From Prevotella sp. (lineage in GTDB: Bacteria; Bacteroidota; Bacteroidia; Bacteroidales; Bacteroidaceae), in the NCBI GenBank assembly GCA_017965475.1, contig JAGCPV010000097.1, positions 1 to 48,046 on the forward strand: DNA of 48,046 nucleotides. The letters run 5' to 3'. Shown here piece after piece: positions 17,637 to 24,814 of this stretch. Within the stretch, counting starts at the first letter, position 1; each line of letters opens with the position of its first letter. Made by a program: the position numbers and the translations under genes. The notes beneath the pieces are model-generated. The model ran no database searches and was not told the DNA's origin. It saw nothing but the letters and a program-made list of their open reading frames with translations.

Positions 17637-18623
17637 ATGGGCAAGGGCAGGCTATGGCAATATATCAGGAACTTCTTGTTCAGTAAGATTAACAAGGAGC
17701 TCCTGATTTTCCTGTTCTTCCTAGTGCTCTCTAGTATCTTCTGGCTGTCACTGACACTAAACGATACCTACGAGCAGGAGTTTGCTATCCCTGTAGCTAT
17801 CATTGACGTGCCCAAGAATGCGGTACTTACATCTGACGAGATTGACACGGTTAAGATGACTATCCGTGACAAGGGCATCATTCTGGCTGCCTATCACTAT
17901 GGCGACTATCTTAAGAACATCAACATCCACTTTAAGAACTATACACGCAACAATGGAACTGGTGTGGTGTCGGCACAGGACATGCAGAAGATTGTCTATC
18001 AGCATCTGCTCAGCGGATCGAAGATTATCAGTACGAAACCAGAGAAATTGGAATTCTACTATAATTACGGTACGAAGAAGCAGGTTCCTGTCAGATGGAG
18101 TGGCCGTGTAATTCCAGAAGAACTGTATTTTATCTCACGGGTCGATTATTCCCCCGATAGTGTGACCGTCTATGCCTCCGATGAGAAACTCGACAGCATT
18201 AATATGGTATATACGGAACAGCTCAACTATGCTAACTTCCGCGACACATTGGTAGTCAACTGCCAGCTCAGCAAGATCAAAGGAGTGAAGATGGTACCCG
18301 ACCATATCAAGGTCAGTTTCCTTACTGACGTACTCACCGAGGAGCGCATTGAGGGCATTCCCATTACTGGTATTAATATGCCTGAAGGAAAAGTGTTAAG
18401 GACATTCCCTGCTAAGGTGACTGTCAGTTTTGTAACGGGTGTCAGTGTTTATCGCAATCTCCGCCCAGAAGATTTCCACGTGGTAGCCGACTATCAGGAG
18501 ATCAAACAGAATCCTTCTGAAAAATGCCGAATCTACCTAAAGGATGTGCCTTCTGGCATCTCCAGGGCCAAGCTGGAAACCACTTTGGTTGATTATCTTA
18601 TAGAGTCACAGACCGAAGAATGA
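17637..18623 (+). CDS. YbbR-like domain protein
   Basis: 328 aa from the ATG at 17637. A TTG at 17625, directly after the yajC stop, would add four residues (MAKR). One membrane helix lies near the N-terminus (LLIFLFFLVLSSIFWLSL), followed by YbbR-type beta repeats facing the periplasm: FAIPVAIIDVPKNAVL, VPVRWSGRVIPEELYFIS, IEGIPITGINMPEG. In Firmicutes YbbR/CdaR regulates the diadenylate cyclase CdaA; no cyclase gene is adjacent here, so that role is not implied. The stop overlaps coaE (ATGA). Confidence 0.85.
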   Translation: MGKGRLWQYIRNFLFSKINKELLIFLFFLVLSSIFWLSLTLNDTYEQEFAIPVAIIDVPKNAVLTSDEIDTVKMTIRDKGIILAAYHYGDYLKNINIHFKNYTRNNGTGVVSAQDMQKIVYQHLLSGSKIISTKPEKLEFYYNYGTKKQVPVRWSGRVIPEELYFISRVDYSPDSVTVYASDEKLDSINMVYTEQLNYANFRDTLVVNCQLSKIKGVKMVPDHIKVSFLTDVLTEERIEGIPITGINMPEGKVLRTFPAKVTVSFVTGVSVYRNLRPEDFHVVADYQEIKQNPSEKCRIYLKDVPSGISRAKLETTLVDYLIESQTEE

Positions 18624-19189
18624 TGAAGATAGGAATTGCCGGCGGAATAGGCAGTGGAAAGAGTTATATATGTCAACGACTCCAGCAACGTGGCTATGAG
18701 GTCTATGATTGCGACAGTGCTGCCAAACGGTTGATACGTACATCACCAGAGATTCGTGAGCGACTCACCCGTTTGATTGGTCCAAAGACCTACACCCCAG
18801 ATGGGCAACTGAATAAGGCTGTCGTCTCACAATTCCTACTGGCGTCGGCAGACAACCAAAAAGCGATCAACGACATTGTGCACCCAGCTGTGTTCCACGA
18901 CTTTGAAGAGAGTGGAATGAAGTGGATGGAGAGTGCCATCATGTACGAATCGGGCATCTATAAGTTAGTGGATCGCGTTATCGTCATCACCGCTCCCTTG
19001 GAAGTACGCATCCGACGCGTGATGCAACGTGACCATATCTCCAGGAAGAAAGCCCTCGAATGGATCAAGAGACAACTGCCACAGGAAGAGGTCGTCAGTC
19101 GCGCTGACTTCGAACTCATTAACGACGGCAAAGCAGATATTGAACAACAATTAAATCAGATTATAGAACAATGCAACAGACCATTTTAG
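18620..19189 (+). CDS. coaE: Dephospho-CoA kinase
   Basis: 189 aa, standard length. CoaE phosphorylates the ribose 3'-hydroxyl of dephospho-CoA, the last step of CoA synthesis. The P-loop GGIGSGKS is at residues 8-15, the conserved YDCDSAAKRL follows, then VHPAVF and the lid region with RRVMQRDHISRKKALEWI. The start overlaps the ybbR-like stop by four bases. The 3' end overlaps the next gene by 19 bases, so the three genes are coupled. Confidence 0.97.
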   Translation: MMKIGIAGGIGSGKSYICQRLQQRGYEVYDCDSAAKRLIRTSPEIRERLTRLIGPKTYTPDGQLNKAVVSQFLLASADNQKAINDIVHPAVFHDFEESGMKWMESAIMYESGIYKLVDRVIVITAPLEVRIRRVMQRDHISRKKALEWIKRQLPQEEVVSRADFELINDGKADIEQQLNQIIEQCNRPF

Positions 19190-19608
19190 CAATCTCCGGC
19201 AAGCCCGGACTTTACAAACTCGTATCAAGAGGCAAAAACAATCTTATCGTAGAGGCACTCGATAGTACTCATAAGCGAATACCAGCTTTTGCCACCGACC
19301 GTATCACATCACTAAGCGACATCGCCATGTTCACTGAAACCGAAGATGTACCCCTGATGGACGTCCTGGAGAACATGAAGACGCTCGAAGGCGGCAAGAA
19401 GGCCAGCATCAATGAGAAGAAAGCCTCTGGCCAGGAACTGAGGGATTACTTCACGAAGGTACTGCCCGAGTGGGATCAGGATCGTGTGCAGAACAGTCAT
19501 ATAAAAAAACTCATCACCTGGTACAATATCCTTATCGAAGCCGGCATCACAGACTTCAAGGATGAGGAAGAAAACAGTTCTATAGAAGATAGCAGTTCTG
19601 CAGAATAA
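19171..19608 (+). CDS. DUF5606 domain protein
   Basis: 145 aa. A Bacteroidota-specific family of unknown function, commonly found directly after coaE. The conserved start is ILAISGKPGLYKLVSRGKNN, then a small beta barrel-like region, then helices with LRDYFTKVLPEWDQDRV and KKLITWYNIL. The C-terminus is acidic and Ser-rich. The 19-base overlap with coaE argues for co-translation. The conserved neighbourhood is the only clue to its role. Confidence 0.9.
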   Translation: MQQTILAISGKPGLYKLVSRGKNNLIVEALDSTHKRIPAFATDRITSLSDIAMFTETEDVPLMDVLENMKTLEGGKKASINEKKASGQELRDYFTKVLPEWDQDRVQNSHIKKLITWYNILIEAGITDFKDEEENSSIEDSSSAE

Positions 19609-19629
19609 TTCTGACTAAGCAAGAATAGG

Positions 19630-19670
19630 CAACGGCAGTTACAAACATCATGTGATTGTAACTGCCGTTG
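19630..19670. terminator. Bidirectional terminator hairpin between convergent genes
   Basis: A perfect 15-bp stem, CAACGGCAGTTACAA with TTGTAACTGCCGTTG, encloses an 11-base loop. It lies between the stops of the DUF5606 gene (+) and the SGNH gene (-). The T tract is weak on both sides, but stem strength and position support termination for both. Confidence 0.85.
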
Positions 19671-19689
19671 TTATCATATACTGACATTC

Positions 19690-20634
19690 TTATTCCCTTA
19701 GAAGTCCCTTTTCCTTGAAGATCTTAATGATATTCGAAGTATTCTGCCTAATCCCTTCGCTATTCATATGATAGCCCGAGTTAAAGGCACAACTGTCATC
19801 AAGCACCATATCATGAGGATCTACTATATACGGGTGGTGGATTTTGTCTAATGCCTCACTGATGCCACTATTGTATAAAGTTTTGAAGTGTGTATTGATA
19901 CATACTGGCGGCAACATAACCACCTTGGCCCCCCGTTGCTCATACTGCTGAATCATATCAGCCAACCACACCATAAAACCACTATCAACAGTCCTGTCCT
20001 CTACCTTTCTCAGTGGTGGCTCTACAATGTTGGGATATTTGAAATGGCCCACTTCGTCTCCTAACTCATTAAAGCCACTCTTGACGTATGCGAAAATTTC
20101 ATTTTCTGAAGGAGTATCAAAACTCTTGGTCGTAGTGTAATTCAAAACTCGTTTTAGATTCAGTACCGTCACCTGTGGTACACCTACTAATATATTACGC
20201 CATTGATAAAAGTTCAGCCTGCCGACATTCCGCCAATTTGTTGCAACCATAAGAGGCAAAAGTGATTCTGGTTCTCCATTTCCACCTGTAAAGTAATTGG
20301 CATATTCCATTTGAATAACGGCAATGTCACCTTTCCTTGCATAATCCAGATAATCCACCAACGGATATCTGATGCCTATTCCCGCATGGAGGCCAAAATT
20401 CACAATGTCAATATGCAGAGAATCCTTCAGGGTCTTCGAATTGATACCAAAAGGAATATTGCTGCCACCAATAAAAATAATCCTTGGTGACGGTGTCTTT
20501 TCAAGCAGTTCTACCTTATGGTTATATTCACAATGGTAGCCATTCTTATCTTTAGGTATGGAAAATTGCAGAAGTGCGTTGATGGCTATAAAAGCAAATA
20601 AGAAGAGCAATATTTTATAAATAAACCTTTTCAT
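19690..20634 (-). CDS. SGNH/GDSL-like acyltransferase partner of MBOAT (copy 1)
   Basis: 314 aa from the ATG at 20634; an upstream TTG at 20640 is rejected. An N-terminal membrane anchor (residues 3-22) precedes a periplasmic SGNH-type domain. Block I reads FIGGSN with nucleophile candidate Ser58. The C-terminal His is in SGYHMN (His289), but the expected Asp three residues before it is Ser, so the classical DxxH motif is incomplete. Such proteins (AlgX/DltD-like) take acyl groups delivered by an MBOAT and add them to a polysaccharide. It starts six bases after the MBOAT copy 1 stop. Confidence 0.75.
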   Translation of the reverse strand: MKRFIYKILLFLFAFIAINALLQFSIPKDKNGYHCEYNHKVELLEKTPSPRIIFIGGSNIPFGINSKTLKDSLHIDIVNFGLHAGIGIRYPLVDYLDYARKGDIAVIQMEYANYFTGGNGEPESLLPLMVATNWRNVGRLNFYQWRNILVGVPQVTVLNLKRVLNYTTTKSFDTPSENEIFAYVKSGFNELGDEVGHFKYPNIVEPPLRKVEDRTVDSGFMVWLADMIQQYEQRGAKVVMLPPVCINTHFKTLYNSGISEALDKIHHPYIVDPHDMVLDDSCAFNSGYHMNSEGIRQNTSNIIKIFKEKGLLRE

Positions 20635-20640
20635 ACACAA

Positions 20641-22107
20641 TTAGAATTGGAAATAAATAAACTCAGATTGCTTTTCAGCAAAGATCACAATCATCATGAC
20701 TAACAGGAAGTAAATCAGGAAGCGAAGTACGGAACTTCTTCCCAACACCCCATTTCCAGAAAGTTGCAGGGCATGTTGTTTTTTTCTTTGGATCCACTCA
20801 ATGACAAGCATCATGATGATAACCACAGAATTAAATACCAGATGCTTACCTTTAAGAGACTCCATACTGCCTGATATATCAAACAGAGAGCTATTAAACA
20901 TTCCCATGAGGTATTGTCCTGCGTCTCCTATCGTTTCTGAGCGGAAGATGACAAATCCTATTACCGTTAAGGCAAAGGTAATGATAATCTGGAAAGTTTC
21001 CTTCAGGTTCGGGAGGATCTTTCCATACGCCACAATATGCTCGTATTTGGTGTTAATTCCGCAGATGTTATAAATGGCAAGGAGTGTCCCATGATATAAT
21101 CCCCAACAAACATACGTCCAATTGGCACCATGCCATAGGCCACTGATACCCCAGACAATATAAACATTACGAATCACCTTCCACTTATCACATCGACTAC
21201 CACCCAGAGGGAAGTAGATATAATCACGGAACCATGTCGTAAACGAGATATGCCACCGCCTCCAGAACTCCGGAATGCTCCGAGAGAAATAGGGGAAGTT
21301 AAAGTTGCGCATCAGGTTAACACCGAACAGCCGGGCACTACCAATGGCAATATCACTATAGCCAGAGAAGTCACAATAAATCTGGAAAGTGAAAAGAGTC
21401 ACGCATACCCACAGCACCAAGCCTGTCTGATCTGCATAGTCCGCCCAAATCACATTGACGGTGGTGGCACAGTTATCTGCGATCACCATCTTCTTGAAAA
21501 AGCCCCAGAGCATCTGTCGCATGCCATCCACAGCCAAAGCATAGTCAAAGGTCCTCTGTTTCTGGAATTGAGGCAGCAGGTTGGTTGCCCTTTCAATAGG
21601 ACCAGCCACCAACTGCGGGAAGAAACTGATATAGGCGAAGAACTCCACGATGTCGTGGGTAGCAGGCAACTTCTTCTGATAGACATCAATACTATAACTA
21701 AGTGCCTGAAAGGTGTAGAAACTGATGCCCACAGGGAGGATAATGTTCATGGTCACCCAATCCAGATGCCATCCCAGCGCCCCCAACAACGCATCCAAGT
21801 TCTCCACAAAGAAATTGTAATACTTGAATACGCCCAGAATGGCGATGTTCAACGCAATGTTAGCAGCACTAACCAACTTTTGCTTCTTTCGTTGTCCCTC
21901 AAAACGTTCCAACAGTAAGCCGCTACAGAAACTAAAGAATGATGTCATGGCTATGAGCAGCAGAAAACGCCAATCCCACCAACCATAGAATATATAACTT
22001 GCAACGACTACCAAGAAGTTCTGCCAATGCCGCTCACGAAACACGAACCAATAGAGCAGGAACACTATCGGCAGAAAAAACAGGAACTCGAAAGAATTAA
22101 AAAGCAT
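20641..22107 (-). CDS. MBOAT-family O-acyltransferase (AlgI-like, copy 1)
   Basis: 488 aa with about eleven membrane segments. Family landmarks are present: PVGISFYTFQALSY, ISFFPQLVAGPIER, FWRRWHIS (His286) and the catalytic SGLWHGANWTY (His326). MBOAT proteins of this type move acetyl groups from cytosolic acetyl-CoA through the inner membrane to an SGNH or AlgX-like partner. It overlaps the upstream SGNH copy 2 gene by 11 bases and is followed by SGNH copy 1. The acceptor glycan is unknown. Confidence 0.93.
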   Translation of the reverse strand: MLFNSFEFLFFLPIVFLLYWFVFRERHWQNFLVVVASYIFYGWWDWRFLLLIAMTSFFSFCSGLLLERFEGQRKKQKLVSAANIALNIAILGVFKYYNFFVENLDALLGALGWHLDWVTMNIILPVGISFYTFQALSYSIDVYQKKLPATHDIVEFFAYISFFPQLVAGPIERATNLLPQFQKQRTFDYALAVDGMRQMLWGFFKKMVIADNCATTVNVIWADYADQTGLVLWVCVTLFTFQIYCDFSGYSDIAIGSARLFGVNLMRNFNFPYFSRSIPEFWRRWHISFTTWFRDYIYFPLGGSRCDKWKVIRNVYIVWGISGLWHGANWTYVCWGLYHGTLLAIYNICGINTKYEHIVAYGKILPNLKETFQIIITFALTVIGFVIFRSETIGDAGQYLMGMFNSSLFDISGSMESLKGKHLVFNSVVIIMMLVIEWIQRKKQHALQLSGNGVLGRSSVLRFLIYFLLVMMIVIFAEKQSEFIYFQF

Positions 22108-23218
22108 AACGAAACGCGTGATATTTTGTATGTTGACGTAGTTGACGGTTATTTAGCATCCTGATAGAGTCCGACGGGATGAAATACTTCTGGATCTGTG
22201 GTACCGTGTCTATCATATCAGCAACCATTGCACGATACACCAGGTCTGACCCATGGAAGCCGTCCAGGAAGAAACAGTCTGATGAGAATTGGTTTTCATA
22301 TCTGGTGAAATCCATCATGACGGCCTGATGCCGGGAAGCGACCTCGTTTAGTAGCCCAGGAATCTCCTTAAGATAGCCATAATGTCCGTCCTTTTCCAGA
22401 ACGTCACAGATCTTCGGCGCAAATGGGGGCAGAAGCCCCACAAACATGATACCATGCTGATCGCAGAAGGTCAAGAGACTGTCAACCTCATTGAGTATAG
22501 ACTTGTCCGCATGGTCACACCCCTGGAAGCGCAGATTCTTATTTCTGATACGTTCCATGGTTCCCTTGAAGTTATAATCAACAGAAAGTTCTGGATGTGT
22601 CTCCACCATACCATCATAATAAGTACCGTCAGTCGTAAAGCCCCTTTGCGTACAGATAGCAGTGACACCTATCTGATCCGAGTGGAACAGTTCTTTCACA
22701 TCAATCTTATCTGCGAGCAGATCCTCATAGAAGGTGACACAGGAATTCAGGTATTTGGCGAACGAAAATTCAGGCTTTTCATACACATCGCGTGAGAACA
22801 TACCTTTCTGGTCCTCATAATATGGATTGAAATAAAACTGGTCGAAATTGGCGATAATCAACTCCGGCTCATAGGTCAGTTTCTCCAGAAACAAGCGGAA
22901 CTCATAGATATTCTGCACAGCGCCGCCTGCATTATAGAAGGAGACACCAGGCCTAACCACATCATTTTTCACCTGCATGATACGGGATGATCCCAGCACC
23001 AACAACTGAGGATGCATAAAATCGTTGGTCATGTAATACTTGTATTCCTTGTCATAATAACTGTAAGCCAGACCAAACAGGCGCCCCTTCTCCAAAGGGT
23101 GTAGATAGGTGTCAAATGAGAACAGTTCCCCTGCCCGATAGAGACAAACCGTCGGAAATGCGTAGAAGAGCACGAAAGGTAGAAATACTACTAATATCTT
23201 ATAATAAAGCCGTCTCAT
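22097..23218 (-). CDS. SGNH/GDSL-like acyltransferase partner of MBOAT (copy 2)
   Basis: 373 aa. An N-terminal membrane anchor (about 5-27) precedes a periplasmic domain. Block I reads LVLGSSRIM with nucleophile candidate Ser78. A late FLDGFHGSDLVYRAM carries a complete Asp-x-x-His pair. It resembles copy 1 in architecture but little in sequence, so the two pairs are ancient paralogues or separate acquisitions. It lies one base after the MBOAT copy 2 stop and overlaps MBOAT copy 1 by 11 bases, so all four genes are one transcript. Confidence 0.75.
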   Translation of the reverse strand: MRRLYYKILVVFLPFVLFYAFPTVCLYRAGELFSFDTYLHPLEKGRLFGLAYSYYDKEYKYYMTNDFMHPQLLVLGSSRIMQVKNDVVRPGVSFYNAGGAVQNIYEFRLFLEKLTYEPELIIANFDQFYFNPYYEDQKGMFSRDVYEKPEFSFAKYLNSCVTFYEDLLADKIDVKELFHSDQIGVTAICTQRGFTTDGTYYDGMVETHPELSVDYNFKGTMERIRNKNLRFQGCDHADKSILNEVDSLLTFCDQHGIMFVGLLPPFAPKICDVLEKDGHYGYLKEIPGLLNEVASRHQAVMMDFTRYENQFSSDCFFLDGFHGSDLVYRAMVADMIDTVPQIQKYFIPSDSIRMLNNRQLRQHTKYHAFRYAF

Positions 23219-23219
23219 C

Positions 23220-24683
23220 TCAGAATTGGAAATATATGAACGTATTAGGTTGAGCCTGATACTTGAGAATCAGGATAATCAGACCCCAATAGACAGCATA
23301 CCTCACCAAGACATGACTCCACAAACGATGGATGGGGAACTGCAGAGGATGCTCTTTGTCGCGCTGATACCACTCCAGCAACAGAAGCAGTAGGATAAAG
23401 AGAATGGTGCTCTTCCCTATGAGAAGAGACGGCACAGACAGGGTTGAGAGGGAGAAGAAGCCTCCCAGATAGGCAAATGCCTCTTGAATACTCTCTGCCC
23501 TAAAGAATACCAAAGCGATGGAAACCAGTACAAAGGTCAGTACTATCTTCAGGAAATCACCCAGTTTAGGCAAGCCGTATGCATTGGGCTTCAACTTCTT
23601 GTTTTTCCCAAAGGCACCTGACAATACCAATGGAATGAACAACAGGCCATTGTATAACCCGAACATTCCGAAGGTCCAGTTGGCGCCATGCCACAACCCG
23701 ATCACAACCAGATTAATGATGCAGGCGATACAGATACCCAGGTTTCCATAATTCCTGAAAGCGATATTCAGTGGCATGAAAATATAGTCCGTAATCCAGG
23801 AGGTTAGCGACATGTGCCACCTGCGCCAGAACTCAGCCACGTTTCTAGCCAGCAATGGATGGTTGAAGTTCCTGGTGATCCTGATGCCCAGAAGTTTACC
23901 AACACCGATGGCCATATTGGAATATCCGTCGAAATCGGCATACAATTGGATAAAATACAACAAGGCCACGACGGCCAGGGCGGATCCGCTCTGCACCGAG
24001 TATGAGGCCCATACTGTGTCTGTCACAGTGGCAATATTATCCGCAATGCACATCTTGGTAAACATACCCCATAAGATCTGCCTGAATCCATCTACGGCAA
24101 GGGTATAGTTGAATGTCTTCACCCCCTTCAACTGAGGAATCAGGCCGTCAGGTCTGTCAATAGGACCAGAAAGGATTGTTGGGAAAAACGCGATATAGGT
24201 GCCAAACTCTATAAAGTCCTTACAGGGCTCAATATGCTCACGGTGGATCTCCACGATATAACTGATCAGTTTAAAGGTATAAAAACTGACACCCAACGGG
24301 AGAATAATATTCAGGGTGGTCCATGTGACGTTAAATCCGATGGCATTCATCAACTCTGCAAATGACTCGGCAAAGAAATTAAGATACTTGAAATAGAGCA
24401 ATAATCCAACCCCAAAGATCACGCCGAGGGTCGTCAGACGGGAGGCATTCCGGGTATTCTTTCTACTCATCTCTCTCTTAAGCCGTAAACCAAGGGCATA
24501 GAAGATGATAGTTGCACCAAGGAGCAATGGGATCATCTTCCAGTCTGCTACACCGTAGAAGAAGTAACAAGCCAGAAAGAGCCATCCATTCCTTATCCTT
24601 TCGTTGTTCCTGCAAACGGGAAGATAATAAACAATGAATACGACCGTGAAGAAGATCAGGAAATTCAGAGAATTAACAACCAT
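23220..24683 (-). CDS. MBOAT-family O-acyltransferase (AlgI-like, copy 2)
   Basis: 487 aa, a multi-pass inner-membrane protein. Landmarks: LPLGVSFYTFKLISY, YIAFFPTILSGPIDRP, FWRRWHMS (His290) and the catalytic VIGLWHGANWTFG (His332). It is the first gene of the four-gene O-acylation run and lies about 50 bases below a strong promoter. Its overall plan matches copy 1 but the sequences differ at most positions, which suggests different acyl acceptors or partners. No alginate or capsule biosynthesis gene is adjacent. Confidence 0.93.
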   Translation of the reverse strand: MVVNSLNFLIFFTVVFIVYYLPVCRNNERIRNGWLFLACYFFYGVADWKMIPLLLGATIIFYALGLRLKREMSRKNTRNASRLTTLGVIFGVGLLLYFKYLNFFAESFAELMNAIGFNVTWTTLNIILPLGVSFYTFKLISYIVEIHREHIEPCKDFIEFGTYIAFFPTILSGPIDRPDGLIPQLKGVKTFNYTLAVDGFRQILWGMFTKMCIADNIATVTDTVWASYSVQSGSALAVVALLYFIQLYADFDGYSNMAIGVGKLLGIRITRNFNHPLLARNVAEFWRRWHMSLTSWITDYIFMPLNIAFRNYGNLGICIACIINLVVIGLWHGANWTFGMFGLYNGLLFIPLVLSGAFGKNKKLKPNAYGLPKLGDFLKIVLTFVLVSIALVFFRAESIQEAFAYLGGFFSLSTLSVPSLLIGKSTILFILLLLLLEWYQRDKEHPLQFPIHRLWSHVLVRYAVYWGLIILILKYQAQPNTFIYFQF

Positions 24684-24733
24684 TGTTCACCCTAGTTTCT
24701 GCATCATAACATGCTTAAAGCTGAAAAACTGTG

Positions 24734-24764
24734 CAAAGGTACTACCTTTTTTTTGAATAGCAAA
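24734..24764 (-). promoter_or_regulatory. Promoter of the MBOAT/SGNH run
   Basis: On the minus strand TTTG (24764-24761), 19 bases, TACCTTTG (24741-24734): a full match to the Bacteroidetes consensus. The MBOAT copy 2 ATG is 51 bases downstream. Confidence 0.8.
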
Positions 24765-24774
24765 GAAAGTTGAG

Positions 24775-24810
24775 AAAAAATTAAAGATGCCCACTATTGT
24801 AGGCATCTTT
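24775..24810 (-). terminator. Terminator of the outer-membrane barrel gene
   Basis: On the minus strand AAAGATGCC pairs with GGCATCTTT around a ten-base loop, followed by AATTTTTT. It begins four bases after the barrel gene's stop and separates it from the MBOAT promoter. Confidence 0.85.
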
Positions 24811-24814
24811 ATGA

